Shown one piece after another: positions 10,278-20,545 of a stretch of DNA of 64,000 bases. This DNA comes from CAVYVZ01 sp963772065 (GTDB lineage: Bacteria; Acidobacteriota; Vicinamibacteria; Vicinamibacterales; UBA2999). The notes below the pieces were generated by a model. The model saw nothing but the letters and a program-made list of their open reading frames with translations, did no database searches and was not told the origin of the DNA. Position 1 is the stretch's first letter, and the number at the start of each line of letters is the position of its first letter. Position numbers and translations under genes: made by a program. The stretch spans positions 1-64,000 of the forward strand of contig CAVYVZ010000006.1 in NCBI GenBank assembly GCA_963772065.1. The letters are read 5' to 3'.

Positions 10278-11825
10278 CTATTCCCACTCGATCGTGGACG
10301 GTGGCTTCGAGCTGATGTCGTAGACCACTCGATTGATACCGCGGACTTCGTTGACGATGCGCGACGAGATCGTGGCGAGCAGATCGTGCGGCAGCCGCGC
10401 CCAGTCGGCAGTCATGCCGTCGAGGCTCTCCACGGCACGAATCGCCACGGTGTACTCGTAGGTGCGTGCATCGCCCATCACGCCCACGCTCCGCACCGGC
10501 AGCAGGACGGCGAAGCTTTGCCACAGCCGCTCGTACCACCCCGCTTTGCGCACCTCCTCGGCGACGATCTTGTCCGCGAGTCGAAGCAGGTCGAGGCGGT
10601 CTTTCGTCAGCTCGCCGACCACACGCACGGCGAGCCCCGGGCCGGGAAACGGCTGCCGGACGACGAATTCCTTCTCCAGGCCGAGGTCGTACCCGACGCG
10701 GCGCACTTCGTCCTTGAAGAGATCGCGCAACGGCTCGACCAGTTTGAAGTTCATCTGATCCGGCAGCCCGCCGACGTTGTGGTGGCTCTTGATGACGACG
10801 GCGGGACCCAGCACCGAGGCCGACTCGATGACGTCGGGATACAGGGTTCCCTGCGCCAGAAAATCGAACCCGTCGAGCTCGTGGGCGCGCGTTTGGAACA
10901 CGTCGATGAACGTGGCGCCGATGATCTTGCGCTTCTTCTCGGGGTCGGTCACGCCGGCCAGACGTTCGAGGAACAGCGCGCTCGCATCGACGAACTCGAG
11001 CGGCAGCCGCAGCTTCTCGCGGAACCGCTTCTGCACCTGGTTCGCTTCGTCGTGGCGGAGCAATCCGTTGTCGACGAAGATGCAGGTGAGGCGCTCGCCT
11101 ATCGCGCGGTGAATGAGGAGCGCCGCCACCGTCGAGTCCACGCCACCAGACAGCGCACACACCACTCTCCCGCTGCCCACCTGTCGTCGGATGCGCTCCG
11201 TTGCTTCCTCGATGAACGTCTCGGTCGTCCAGTCGCCGACGCAGCCGCACACCGTGAACGCGAAGTTCCGCAGGATCGCGGCGCCATGCTCCGTGTGCGC
11301 CACCTCGGGGTGGAACAACAGGGCGTAGAGCGACCGCTCCGGCGCTTCCATCGCAGCGATCGGCGCCGTCGCGCTCGTCGCGGTCACCGCAAATCCAGGC
11401 GGCACGCCGGTCACGTCATCGCCATGACTCGCCCAGACGCGAAGCTGCGGCGGGATCTCAGTGAACAGGCGCGGCTGCTTCCCGTTGCCCTTCACCGTCA
11501 CGTGGGCGTGTCCGAACTCGCGTTGACCCGAGCGTCGGACTTCCCCGCCGAGCACATCCGTCATGAGCTGCATGCCGTAGCAGATGCCGAGCACCGGCGC
11601 TCCGACTTCGAAGATCTCGGCCGTGCACTTCGGAGCGCCGGCTTCGGACACGCTCTTCGGCCCGCCCGAGAGAATGATCCCGACGGGCTCGCGCGCGCGT
11701 ATCTCGACGACGGGCGTACTGAACGGGACGATCTCGCAGTAGACCGACATCTCGCGAAGACGACGGGCGATCAGTTGTGTGTACTGAGATCCGAAATCCA
11801 GGACGAGGATGGTCTGGTGGCGCAC
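10278..11825 (-). CDS. guaA: GMP synthase (glutamine-hydrolysing)
   Basis: GuaA converts XMP to GMP using ATP and glutamine. The class I amidotransferase domain shows Cys82 (GICYGM), His172 and Glu174 (FHPEV). The ATP-pyrophosphatase P-loop is SGGVDS at 226-231, and the C-terminal dimerisation domain ends in KPPSTIEWE. At 515 residues the length is normal. It starts at GTG 11825 ([22 protein letters not shown]). The stop lies three bases before the dnaE start, so these genes are probably cotranscribed. Confidence 0.97.
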   Translation of the reverse strand: MRHQTILVLDFGSQYTQLIARRLREMSVYCEIVPFSTPVVEIRAREPVGIILSGGPKSVSEAGAPKCTAEIFEVGAPVLGICYGMQLMTDVLGGEVRRSGQREFGHAHVTVKGNGKQPRLFTEIPPQLRVWASHGDDVTGVPPGFAVTATSATAPIAAMEAPERSLYALLFHPEVAHTEHGAAILRNFAFTVCGCVGDWTTETFIEEATERIRRQVGSGRVVCALSGGVDSTVAALLIHRAIGERLTCIFVDNGLLRHDEANQVQKRFREKLRLPLEFVDASALFLERLAGVTDPEKKRKIIGATFIDVFQTRAHELDGFDFLAQGTLYPDVIESASVLGPAVVIKSHHNVGGLPDQMNFKLVEPLRDLFKDEVRRVGYDLGLEKEFVVRQPFPGPGLAVRVVGELTKDRLDLLRLADKIVAEEVRKAGWYERLWQSFAVLLPVRSVGVMGDARTYEYTVAIRAVESLDGMTADWARLPHDLLATISSRIVNEVRGINRVVYDISSKPPSTIEWE

Positions 11826-11868
11826 TTCAGTTGAGGGACCGTGATAGTGGCAACGAGGGACACGGTAT

Positions 11869-11874
11869 TATAAC
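11869..11874 (+). promoter_or_regulatory. -10-like hexamer TATAAC of the PQQ-propeller gene
   Basis: TATAAC (11869-11874), overlapping TATTAT (11866-11871), ends 4 bases before the chosen GTG start at 11879. No Shine-Dalgarno sequence is present, so the transcript would be leaderless or nearly so. No clear TTGACA is seen upstream. Confidence 0.45.
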
Positions 11875-11878
11875 CACG

Positions 11879-13066
11879 GTGACCCCAAGATATTGTGGCG
11901 GGTTGGCCCTGCTGCTCGCGATGGGGAGTTTGGGCTTGGCCCCAAAGATCAAGGAGCCTGAGCCCGGACCGCTTCCGATCCTTCCTGCCGAAGAAGTGTG
12001 GTTCGCCGAGTTCGAAGCTCCGCCTGCCGCCAACGCGTCGATGGACGACGAACGGGTGTATGTCGGACTGCGGGTCCGCGGCATTCGCGCGCTCTCACGC
12101 GAAACAGGCGCCCCGATATGGCAGGAGCCAAACGACATCACGCATCCGCCGCTCGCCATCGATGGTCAGCTGCTCATCGCGATGCCCGAGGAGGTTCGAG
12201 CGCTCGACCCGCGGACCGGACAGACGCGGTGGGCGCGGCCACTTCCGAAGCAGCTCGCCACCGGAATGGTCGCCTCGGGCGACGTCGCTCTTCTCGCCGA
12301 CACGGCGGGCGAGCTCGTTGCCATTCGCGCGCGCGATGGTGGCGAGCTTTGGCGCCGCTCGCTCGGCGCGACGACATCACATCTGCCTGCGCGCCTGGAG
12401 CCGCATACCGTCGTGCTCACGATGTCCGACGCACGGGTCATCGCCCTCGACGACCAGAACGGCAAGGTGATCTGGGAGCGATCGCTGCCAGGCACGCTGA
12501 GTGCGCCGGCGACGGCGCGCGATCGGGTGTTCGTTGGATCGACAAACAACTTCTTCTATGCGCTCGACGCCAAGAGCGGCGGCGAACGATGGAGATGGCG
12601 CACCGGCGGCGACGTCGTCGGAGCCGCGGCCGCCGGTGACCGCGTGTACTTCGCGTCGTTCGACAACGTGCTCCGCGCCGTGAATCGCGACAATGGGAAT
12701 CAGCTCTGGAAGGCCGCCATTCCGACACGGCCGTCGGCGCCGCCGATCGCGTTCGACGATGTGGTGGTGCTGAGCGGTATCGCGCCGCGGGTCGACGCCT
12801 ACAACGGCAGGACCGGAGTTGCGCTCGGCACACTGTCAGCCCCGACGGACCTCGAGGGTGCGCCGGTCATCGACACGACGCCGGCGCCGTACGACGTGGC
12901 GATCGTGGCGCTGACCCGCGAGGGGCGCCTCAGCGCACTGCGGCCGACGGGCCTCATGTTCCCCGACCCTCCGCTCGTCCCGCTTCCGAGGCTGCCCGGA
13001 CGCGAGCTCCCGCCCGACAGACCCGCGCGCGCGCCGAAGCCCCAACTGTCGACTTCCAAACACTAA
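11879..13066 (+). CDS. PQQ-binding-like beta-propeller protein
   Basis: A 395-residue exported protein with a hydrophobic N-terminus (GGLALLLAMGSLGL) followed by repeated beta-propeller blades. The blades carry ALxxxxGxxxW-type signatures such as ALSRETGAPIWQ, ALDPRTGQTRWARPL, ALDDQNGKVIWERSLPG and ALDAKSGGERWRW. These resemble BamB and PQQ-dehydrogenase propellers, but no dehydrogenase catalytic or PQQ-site residues are evident, so a scaffold role is more likely. The C-terminus is Pro-rich. I use GTG 11879 because it directly precedes the signal sequence and follows a -10-like hexamer; a longer frame begins inside guaA on the opposite strand. Confidence 0.8.
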   Translation: MTPRYCGGLALLLAMGSLGLAPKIKEPEPGPLPILPAEEVWFAEFEAPPAANASMDDERVYVGLRVRGIRALSRETGAPIWQEPNDITHPPLAIDGQLLIAMPEEVRALDPRTGQTRWARPLPKQLATGMVASGDVALLADTAGELVAIRARDGGELWRRSLGATTSHLPARLEPHTVVLTMSDARVIALDDQNGKVIWERSLPGTLSAPATARDRVFVGSTNNFFYALDAKSGGERWRWRTGGDVVGAAAAGDRVYFASFDNVLRAVNRDNGNQLWKAAIPTRPSAPPIAFDDVVVLSGIAPRVDAYNGRTGVALGTLSAPTDLEGAPVIDTTPAPYDVAIVALTREGRLSALRPTGLMFPDPPLVPLPRLPGRELPPDRPARAPKPQLSTSKH

Positions 13067-13097
13067 CTCCCAACTTGGGCGTTGGAAGCTTGGAGTT
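13065..13097. terminator. Hairpin between convergent genes
   Basis: AACTCC and CAAC (13065-13074) pair with GTTGG and GGAGTT (13081-13097) around a short GC spacer. The arms contain the stop codons of both convergent genes (TAA at 13064-13066 on plus and at 13096-13098 on minus). It probably ends transcription in both directions. No U-tract follows. Confidence 0.45.
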
Positions 13098-14070
13098 ATG
13101 AGGTCGCCGGCCGCTGCTCCAGCGAAATGGGTCGTCGTTCGTCCTGATTGACACGTTGGGCGGCGTGGCCGCGATAGAGCTTCAGGTAGGCGCCGATGGC
13201 CGTGAGCCCGAGATACTGGAACACGACGCCTCGCAGCAGCCACGCCAGGATCTGGAGCGGCAGCACAGCGAGGCCGAAGAACGGCACGAACGCGATGAGG
13301 CCGAATGCGGCGGTCGCGAGGATCGAAGCGCCCGTGGCGCAGACCACGAGCGCCAGAATGATGCCGAACACCGCCGCGATGCTTCGCGTCTCCGCACGCA
13401 CGAACGCCGTGACACGCCGGATGGCCGCTGGGATGTTGCAGCCGTCCGCGGCCACGACGATCTGCAGCAGCAGGTACATCAGATTCACGAGCGTGATCCA
13501 GGTGACGAAGAGCGCGGTGATGAGCGCCGTCAGTCCCCATCCGCCGGTCCAGATGAGCGAGAGGTAGACGATCCCGGAGAGCAGGTAGACCGTCATCAGC
13601 CCCGCACCGAGCCGCAGAAAGCGCGGAAAGAGGCGGCGGCACCCGTCGATGTAGCGCTCCGCCGAGAAGCGCCCTGCGCGAGCCACCTTCGACACGTGCA
13701 GCGGCGGGTGTTCGATCGGTCCCGCCCTCGCGTCGCCCTCGACGAGCGTCGCGACGGTGCCGGCTTTGACCAGGAATACGAAAATGGACCCACCCACGAC
13801 GACCACGCTGAGCGACAGCAAGAATGCCGCGAGCACGATCGGATGCCACATCAGCGCCGCGATGATGGTGGTCGTGAGGTCGCGCCAATCGAGCGCGGCC
13901 AACTCCTTCGGCTCGGCGCCCAGCACGAGTCCGACGAGCAACATCCCCCCGAGGATCGGCACCGCAATCAGCAGTTTGAACAGTGAATCCGCGACCGACT
14001 GAATCAGCGTGACCTGCCAGTTGGCCGCGGCAATCAGCGCGCCGCGCTTGAGGGTCGGCTTGAGGAGCAT
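13096..14070 (-). CDS. Polytopic membrane protein of unknown function, 324 aa
   Basis: I do not recognise this family with certainty. Starting at ATG 14070 (MLLKPTLKRGALIAAANWQVTLIQ), it has about six hydrophobic segments grouped as two near the N-terminus and four in the second half, with a soluble stretch at about 115-160 (VEGDARAGPIEHPPLHVSKVARAGRFSAERYIDGCRRLF). A longer frame extends upstream through the GGCGGTAGGC word repeat and is rejected because that part is low-complexity. It is convergent with the PQQ-propeller gene and divergent from the NtrY-like kinase. Confidence 0.65.
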   Translation of the reverse strand: MLLKPTLKRGALIAAANWQVTLIQSVADSLFKLLIAVPILGGMLLVGLVLGAEPKELAALDWRDLTTTIIAALMWHPIVLAAFLLSLSVVVVGGSIFVFLVKAGTVATLVEGDARAGPIEHPPLHVSKVARAGRFSAERYIDGCRRLFPRFLRLGAGLMTVYLLSGIVYLSLIWTGGWGLTALITALFVTWITLVNLMYLLLQIVVAADGCNIPAAIRRVTAFVRAETRSIAAVFGIILALVVCATGASILATAAFGLIAFVPFFGLAVLPLQILAWLLRGVVFQYLGLTAIGAYLKLYRGHAAQRVNQDERRPISLEQRPATS

Positions 14071-14102
14071 CGGGGGGTAGGTCAATGGTAACTCGTCTCG
14101 GC

Positions 14103-14178
14103 GCTTACCGCCCACCGCCCATCGCCTACCGCCCACCGCCCATTGCCTACGCGCCCACCGCCCACATTGCCTACCGCC
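14103..14178. repeat. CCGCCCACCGCCTACC word-repeat array
   Basis: About eight imperfect copies of a word of the type ACCGCCCATCGCCT lie between the divergent genes at 14070 and 14192. The same word on the other strand (GGCGGTAGGC) fills the region 24787-24930. The array ends in CCGCCTAGAAT, where TAGAAT is the putative -10 hexamer of the next gene. Confidence 0.75.
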
Positions 14179-14184
14179 TAGAAT
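14179..14184 (+). promoter_or_regulatory. -10-like hexamer TAGAAT of the NtrY-like kinase gene
   Basis: TAGAAT ends 7 bases before the GTG start at 14192 and overlaps the end of the word-repeat array. There is no Shine-Dalgarno in the short leader. Confidence 0.5.
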
Positions 14185-14191
14185 GAAGTGA

Positions 14192-17100
14192 GTGCGTCTT
14201 CGTGACAATCAGGCGCTTTCGGGCGGAGCCGCGGCCGCGCCGCCGTGGCGCCGGCTCGCCCGGATTCTGATCGTTGGCGCGCTCGTCGCGGGCGCGGCGT
14301 GGGCGGGTGGACGCCTGCTCGAGCGCGGCGTCCTCGGCGCCGACGAGGACGCGGCGCGCCGTCGTGTCGAGGCCGACGTCCGGGCCTCGTTCGACGAGAT
14401 GGCGCGTTCGCTTCGGGCGATGGCCGCGCCACTCACCGATCCCCTGGTCGTGCAAGCTGCGGCGCGTGGTGAGACGGCCGCATCACGGCAGCTCTTCGAG
14501 ACCGCGGACGCATCGCTGCTCGAGGTGACGCCGGCCATTGGCGGCGGCGCGGCCAACTCGGAAGTGGCCGTGACCGTCTACGCCGACGCCGGCCGACCAG
14601 TCGCGTGGAGCGGCAGACCCTCCGAGCTTCCGGGCGATCGCCTTGCGGGGCCGGAGGCGTGGTTTTTCGCGCAGGGTCCCCTGGGGTTGAGGCTCGTGTA
14701 CGTCACCCCCGTCAGCGCCTCCGGCGGCAGGGCCGGTACCGTGGCTGCCGAGCGCGCGCTCGCGCCCGCGGGCGTGCGATCGGGAGATGCGGCGCCATTT
14801 CAGGACCGAGGCGTCGCTGGCCCCCGTGTCGATCTTCCCCGCATTTCAGGGCGCGAGCACCACGGGCCGCGGTTTCGAGGTGCGCGCGCCGGACGGCAGC
14901 CGTCTCCTCGACGCCGCAATCGGAAGCGCGGATCTCGCCGCCGCCAGGCAGCAGTGGCGCCGCGCGACGGATTCAGTTGCGCTGCTGGCATTTGCCGGCG
15001 CCGTGCTCCTCCTCGCCGGCCCGCTGCTCGACTGGCGGAATCGCGCGCACCTCGCGGCGCCATATGTCACCGCGAGTCTGCTGATCGCTGCGGCGATCGT
15101 GATCGGCCGGCTGCTGCTGCGCCTTGCCTCTCCAGCTGACTGGTCCGAATCATCGCTCTTCTCCGCGTTCACGTACGCCTCGGCGCAGATTCGGCCGCTT
15201 CTCACGTCGCCCTTCGATTTCCTCGTCACCGCGGTCGCGGCGGGCACCATGGTGGCGCTCCTGTTCGCAGTCGTCGAGGCATGGCGCGTTGCGTGGCGTC
15301 ATCGTCGGGTTGCCGCGACAGGCGCAGCGCGGGTCGGCTACGCCATCGCGCACCTCGCCGCGGGCGTCGTGGTGGCGGCGCTCATCGTCGGCTACGAGCG
15401 CTTTCTGCACGACACCGTCGGGAACACGACGCTCGACCTCCTCCATCTCTCGGTGCACCCGTGGAATCCGGCGCGGCTGGCGCTGCAGATGGGCCTCATC
15501 GTGTGGCACGCGTCGGCCCTCGCGCTCGCCGTTCTCGTGCTCCGTGCGGCGTCAGTGCTCTGGCGTGTGCCGCGGCGCACGCTGTCGATGCAGGCGTTGA
15601 CGATTGTGCTCTGGGCCGCGCCGCTGGCGATCTGGGAGCTCGGGCGCGCCGGCGTCGGCCCGCAACGCCTTCCCTCGCTCGTCGCCGCCGCGGCGGTCAT
15701 CGCCACGACGCTGCTGGCCACGCGCATCAAGGCGCGGTTCCGCCACGGGTCCCAGGCTTTCCGGCTGAGCATCCTCACGCTCGGCCTCGTGGTGCCGGCG
15801 CTCGTGTTCTACCCCGCCGTGTATCAGATGGCCTGGCGCGCCAAGGCGCAGCTCGTCGAGACGCGGTTCGCTCCGCAAGCCATCAACCAGCGGCAGACGA
15901 TCCAGTCGCTGCTGTCGGAAAGCCTGGCGCAGATCGACCAGTTTCCGGGGATCTCCGACCTTCTGACGGTCGCCGGCGATGCCGCGGCTGAACAGGTGCC
16001 GATCGATCGCGCGTTTCAGGTGTGGCGCGTCACCAGCATGGCTGATTACCCGCTCACCTCGTCGGTCGAGCTGTATGCGATGGACGGCGCGCTCCTGAGC
16101 CGCTTCGCATTCAACCTGCCCGAGGATCTGTCGGCGGCCGCTCGATGGCAGGAGCCCACGTGCTCCTGGGGCGTCTTCGAGGAAGTCACGCCGTTCTTCG
16201 CGGAGGAGCGGCGCGTGCTGCACGCTGGCCGGGCCGTCTGCCTCCCCGACGGCCGCAAGGCCGGCTCCATTGTCGTGCACGCGATGCTCGACTACGAGAA
16301 CCTGCCGTTCATCTCGTCGCAGAACCCGTACGTGGAGCTGCTCCGGCCCGAAGACCCGCTTCGCAGCGAAGACGTGTCGGGGCGCGACGTCGAGTTCGCC
16401 TTCTACGGATGGAGCCGCACACCGCTGTATCCGTACAGCGGCACGGCATGGCCGCTCGACGACGCGGTGTTCGAGCAGGTGCTGGCATCCCGTGAGCCGC
16501 GCTGGGCGGAGCTCGAGCGCGGCGATGAACGCTTCGATGTCTACCTGATGAACGACCGCGGCGGGATCTACGCCCTCGGCTTCCCGATCATCTCGCCGCT
16601 CGGTCACATGGTGAGCCTCGCGGAGCTGACCGTGCTCGCCGCCCTCACGTACTTCCTGCTGCTCGGCCTCAGCATGGTGTTCGGCGCCTTTGGCCGCCGG
16701 GGCACGACGGCCCGTGCGCTGCTGCGCGAGGTGCGGGCGAGCTTCTATCGCAAGCTGTTTCTGGCCTTCGTGCTCGCCGCCACGGTGCCGGTGATTGCGC
16801 TCGCCCTGGTGGCGCGTGCCTACGTCTCGAATCAGATGCTGTCGAACATCGAATCGGAGGCGGTGCGCACCGCGTCGGCCGCGCGCCGCGTCGTCGAAGA
16901 CTTCGCCGCCCCGCGTGCCGCCGAGCAGGGCGTGGTCGTCGACGACAACCTGATGGTCTGGGTCAGCCGGCTGATCGATCAGGACGTCAACATCTTCAGC
17001 GGACCGCGGCTGCTCGCCACGAGCGAGCGGAATCTCTTCGCGTCGGGTCTGCTGCCGACGCGCACGCCGGGCGATGTGTATCAGGGGCTGGCGCTGCGGA

Positions 17101-18191
17101 ACGAGGCGGCAACCGTCACGCGCGAGCGGATCGCCGCGCTCGACTACATGGTGGCGGCGTCGCCCGTGGACGCGCGCGATCTCGCAGGCGATGCTGACCG
17201 TGCCGCTCACGTCCCGGCAGCAGGAGATCGAACGGGAGATCGATACGCTCGATCGCCGGGTGCTGCTGGCGGCGCTGCTCTGCATCCTGGCTGGTGCCGG
17301 CATCGGCTACTCGATGGCGGAACGGATCGCGGATCCGGTGAACCGTCTTACGCGCGCCACACGGCGGCTCGCGCGCGGCGACCTCGACGCGCGCGTTGCC
17401 GCGACCTCGTCCGACGAGCTGCGCCGCCTCGTCGAGGACTTCAACAGCATGGCGGCAGACCTCCAGCGCCAGCGCGTGGAGCTGGAGCGCACGCACCGGC
17501 TCGAGGCCTGGGCGGAGATGGCGCGGCAGGTCGCGCACGAGATCAAGAACCCGCTCACGCCGATTCAGCTCAACGCGGAACACCTCCGCCGCGTCCATGC
17601 CGACCGAGGCGAGCCGCTCGGCGCCGTGCTCCAGGAGTGCGTCGGCACGATCCTGCAGCAGGTCACGCTGCTGCGACAGATCGCGTCAGAGTTCTCCAGC
17701 TTCGCCTCCTCGCCGACGGCGCGGCGGACGGCGGTGGATGTGACCGGCGCTCCTTCGGGACATCATCGATCCCTACCGCGCCGGCCTGAGCGACCGCATT
17801 CGCTTCGACGTCGACCTCTCCGACCGATACTCCGCCGGTGCAGGTCGATCGCACGCTGATCGGCCGTGCGCTCACGAACGTCATCGAGAACGCACTGCAT
17901 GCGATGCCGGGGAATGGCTTGCTGCAGGTGCGCGCGGACCACGTCGAGGGCCACGTGCGGATTCGCGTCGCCGATACCGGCGCCGGGATGGACGAAGAAG
18001 CGTTGGCCCGGGCATTCGAGCCCTATTTCTCCACGAAGGCCACCGGCACCGGCCTCGGCTTGCCGATCGCGAAGCGCAACGTGGAGTTGAATGGAGGGAC
18101 GATCACCGTCAAGAGCGAGCGTGGTCGCGGAACCGTGGTCGAAATCGCGCTGCCGGTCGCAGCCGACAAGGCCCTCAGCCTTAAGCCCTGA
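14192..18191 (+). CDS. NtrY-like sensor histidine kinase (about four frame breaks)
   Basis: The N-terminus has a first membrane helix (ARILIVGALVAGAAWAGG) and an extracytoplasmic region of about 180 residues. A multi-helix membrane region (about 14970-15850), a second periplasmic domain (15850-16620) and two further helices follow. Then come HAMP (ADPVNRLTRATRRLARGD), the H-box (ARQVAHEIKNPLTPIQL) and the HATPase boxes NVIENALHA, DTGAGM and GTGLGLPIA. The architecture fits NtrY-type kinases, which usually pair with an NtrX-type regulator; none is seen nearby. The frame changes near 14770-14800, 17185-17195, 17742-17752 and 17815-17825. Each flank continues conserved text, so the gene is probably intact in the cell. 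Confidence 0.85.
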
Positions 18192-18202
18192 GCCTTAAGT
18201 CA
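18174..18202. repeat. AGCCTTAAG word repeat between convergent genes
   Basis: The word CCTTAAGCC occurs twice around the stop codons of the NtrY-like kinase and pssA. The block ends in AGCCTTAAGTCA, whose TCA is the minus-strand pssA stop. The same words recur at 23843-23889. Confidence 0.7.
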
Positions 18203-19045
18203 AGATCTGAGATCGGGCTCTTCGAGTGCCTCGGGGGCCTCAGTCGTCGGCGGCGGCTCGGGTCCTCTCCTCCGCAGCTTGTGCCACGCCATTCCGATGA
18301 AGGCCGACGCGAGATACGTATAGGCAAGCGCCAGCAGAATCCAATCGGGATGTGAGGCGAGCAGGGCGAGGGCGGCCGCGAAGAGCACGAGCACGGGATA
18401 ACTGCGACGCGCCTGGAGGTCGAATGTCTTGAAGCTCCGGAAACGAATCGTCGAGACCATCAGGAGCGCCGGCACGATGACCATCGCCAGCACCGGCAAC
18501 GCTTCGGTGTAGTTGTTGAACCCGGCAGGATAGGCGAACACAGTGGCCGCCGGCACCGCGGCAGCCGCCGGGCTGGGCATGCCTACGAAGTAGCGCTTGT
18601 CATGCGGTGTGCCGGTCTGGATGTTGAAGCGGGCCAGCCGCACGGCGGCCGCGGCCGCGAAGATGAAGGCCGCCGCCCATCCGAGGCGCCCGAGCGGATA
18701 AAGTCCCCATGCAAACGCGAGAATCGACGGCGCCACGCCAAACGAGATCACGTCGGCCAACGAATCGAACTCCACGCCGAAGTCGCTCGTGGCGCCGGTG
18801 AGCCGCGCAATCCGGCCATCCAGCATGTCGAGCACGATCGCGAACCCGATGAACGGCGCCGCCGTCGCGAACTCCCCGCGCATGGCGAAGACGATGCAGG
18901 CGTAGCCGCAGAACATGTTCGCGAGCGTGAACAGGCTGGGCAGGAGGTAGACGCCGCGGCGGAGCTTCCGCGCCTGGACGTCGGATTGCCGCCGGAGCGG
19001 CCGAAGCATGCGCAGCCGGCGTCGGGCCTGTTCGCGATCGATCAT
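18200..19045 (-). CDS. pssA: CDP-diacylglycerol--serine O-phosphatidyltransferase
   Basis: PssA makes phosphatidylserine from CDP-diacylglycerol and L-serine at the inner membrane. The CDP-alcohol phosphotransferase signature DG(x)2AR(x)8G(x)3D(x)3D is complete at residues 76-98 (D76, G77, A80, R81, G90, D94, D98). About seven membrane segments follow the usual plan. The C-terminus has an extra Pro/Glu-rich tail. Its ATG overlaps the psd stop by four bases, so the two steps of phosphatidylethanolamine synthesis are coupled. Confidence 0.95.
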   Translation of the reverse strand: MIDREQARRRLRMLRPLRRQSDVQARKLRRGVYLLPSLFTLANMFCGYACIVFAMRGEFATAAPFIGFAIVLDMLDGRIARLTGATSDFGVEFDSLADVISFGVAPSILAFAWGLYPLGRLGWAAAFIFAAAAAVRLARFNIQTGTPHDKRYFVGMPSPAAAAVPAATVFAYPAGFNNYTEALPVLAMVIVPALLMVSTIRFRSFKTFDLQARRSYPVLVLFAAALALLASHPDWILLALAYTYLASAFIGMAWHKLRRRGPEPPPTTEAPEALEEPDLRS

Positions 19046-19671
19046 GGTCTCAGCTCGGCGAGCACGGTCACGGCGCCGATCACCTTGTCGCCCACGTTCA
19101 CGCGCAGCGCCGCCGTCACCGGCAGGAACAGATCCATCCGGGAGCCGAACTTCATGACGCCGAACCGATCGCCGGCTTTCACCGTGTCGCCCTCGCGCGC
19201 TCTGCAGACGATCCGCCGCGCCAGAATGCCGACAATCTGCCGGAACACGATCGGCTGCCCGTCATGGTCGACCCATACCTCGGTGTATTCGTTGAGGTCG
19301 CCGGCCTCGGCCTTGTACGCCGGAAGGAATCGGCCCGGATGATACTGCACCTTGGTCACCCGCCCGGTCACGGGCATACGGTTCACGTGCACGTCCATCG
19401 GCGAGAGGAAGATGCTGATCTGCTGCCAGGATCCCGGCGGCGCCTGCTGTCCGGTCATCGCGCCTGACACCATCACGCGCCCGTCGGCGGGTGAGATCAC
19501 CGCATGAGGCGTATCGGTGACCTCACGATCCGGGTCGCGGAAGAAGAACAGGAAGAACGCGGCGAGGACGAGGAGCGGGACGGCCAGTGGCCAGCTCCAG
19601 AGCGAGCCGACGAGGATCGCGGCCGCCAGCGCGGCGAAAATGAAGGGGTACCCCGACGGGTCGATCCTCAC
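19042..19671 (-). CDS. psd: Phosphatidylserine decarboxylase (short, PSD-A type)
   Basis: Psd converts phosphatidylserine to phosphatidylethanolamine. The 209-residue protein has two N-terminal hydrophobic segments (about 8-44), PADGRV at 61-66, the SPMDVHVNRMPV motif at about 90, and the self-cleavage site FGS at 175-177, where Ser177 becomes the pyruvoyl group. Length and motifs fit the short archaetidylserine/phosphatidylserine decarboxylase type. It starts at GTG 19671, 6 bases after a TAAAAT hexamer, and is the first gene of the psd-pssA pair. Confidence 0.95.
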   Translation of the reverse strand: MRIDPSGYPFIFAALAAAILVGSLWSWPLAVPLLVLAAFFLFFFRDPDREVTDTPHAVISPADGRVMVSGAMTGQQAPPGSWQQISIFLSPMDVHVNRMPVTGRVTKVQYHPGRFLPAYKAEAGDLNEYTEVWVDHDGQPIVFRQIVGILARRIVCRAREGDTVKAGDRFGVMKFGSRMDLFLPVTAALRVNVGDKVIGAVTVLAELRP

Positions 19672-19677
19672 CGATCC

Positions 19678-19683
19678 ATTTTA
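19678..19683 (-). promoter_or_regulatory. -10-like hexamer TAAAAT of psd-pssA
   Basis: Read on the minus strand, TAAAAT ends 6 bases before the psd GTG start at 19671. The spacing predicts a leaderless transcript for the phosphatidylethanolamine operon. The rest of the gap to 19759 shows nothing else. Confidence 0.5.
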
Positions 19684-19759
19684 GCGGGTACGTAGAACGA
19701 ATCTGCAGGGGCGGACGCGAACCGCCCCCACGGGCGGAAATGGTTGGCGTGCAGCCGTA

Positions 19760-19996
19760 TCAGGAGGCGCCGTTGCTGCGAAACTGACGCGCAATCTGTT
19801 CCATCTGGTCTTTCAAGGCCAGCTTGCGCTTCTTCAGAGTCACTTCTTCGAATTGTTCGTTGGTGCTGAGATAGTGCTTTTCGGAGAGTTCGTGAAGGCG
19901 GGTGTCCAGCTCATGGTGCCTGTTCGCGAGCTGGCGATAGGTATCGTCGCTCTGGAGCAGGAGAATCTTCACTTCCTGCGCTTCAGCTGCGCTCAT
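19760..19996 (-). CDS. DUF465 / YdcH-family small protein
   Basis: A 78-residue, highly charged, helical protein with the family core YRQLANRHHELDTRLHELSEKHYLSTNEQFEEVTLKKRKLALKDQM. DUF465 proteins are small coiled-coil proteins of unknown function. A good Shine-Dalgarno (GGAGG) lies upstream of ATG 19996, unlike several neighbours that look leaderless. Confidence 0.88.
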   Translation of the reverse strand: MSAAEAQEVKILLLQSDDTYRQLANRHHELDTRLHELSEKHYLSTNEQFEEVTLKKRKLALKDQMEQIARQFRSNGAS

Positions 19997-20068
19997 AGCC
20001 GCCCCTCCTTTGTTTCTGGAAAGAGAAGATGAGAAGCATCCACTCGACCTACGCGCAAAATAGCACCC

Positions 20069-20545
20069 TCATCCCGCCTTGTCAAAGCCAACCTTGTCGA
20101 AATCGATCCAGAGGATGAGTGCATCCTCGACGGGATTTGTGTAGTAGTTCCGCCGGGTGCCGGAGACGTAGAACCCGAGGCGTTCGTAGAGGCGGCGGGC
20201 GGCGACGTTGGACGCGCGGACCTCGAGCGTCGCGCGGCCGGCGCCGAGGCGCCGCGCCTCGGCGAAGACGTGGTGCATCAGCGCCGTCCCGAGTCCATGG
20301 CCGCGCAGCGCGGGCCGAAGGGCGACGTTGTTGATGTGTATTTCGTCGAAGACGAGCCAGAAGGCGCAGAAGCCTGCAACCGTGTACTCCGCAGTGCGGA
20401 CCACGTAGATATGACAGACGGCGCGGTTCTGAAGCTCCCATGCGTACATGTCGCGGGTCCAGGGGTTCGTGAACGACTCCTCCTCCACCTCGAGCACGCC
20501 CTCCAGATCGTGGTCGTCGGCGAGCGGCTCGATCGAAAAGGTCAT
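20069..20545 (-). CDS. rimI: Ribosomal-protein-alanine N-acetyltransferase RimI-like
   Basis: A 158-residue GNAT protein. It shows VEEESFTNPWTRDMYAWEL, IHINNVALRPALRGHGLGTALM (the acetyl-CoA-binding RGxGLG loop) and EVRASNVAARRLYERLGF, matching RimI, which acetylates the N-terminus of ribosomal protein S18. The start at ATG 20545 overlaps the tsaB stop by four bases. tsaB-rimI adjacency is common, which supports both calls. A longer upstream frame is antisense-like and is rejected. Confidence 0.9.
   Translation of the reverse strand: MTFSIEPLADDHDLEGVLEVEEESFTNPWTRDMYAWELQNRAVCHIYVVRTAEYTVAGFCAFWLVFDEIHINNVALRPALRGHGLGTALMHHVFAEARRLGAGRATLEVRASNVAARRLYERLGFYVSGTRRNYYTNPVEDALILWIDFDKVGFDKAG

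Noticed and set aside
15552..17303. 583-residue minus-strand frame opposite the NtrY-like kinase
   Set aside because: No domain, and the sense strand encodes a kinase with H-box and ATPase motifs.
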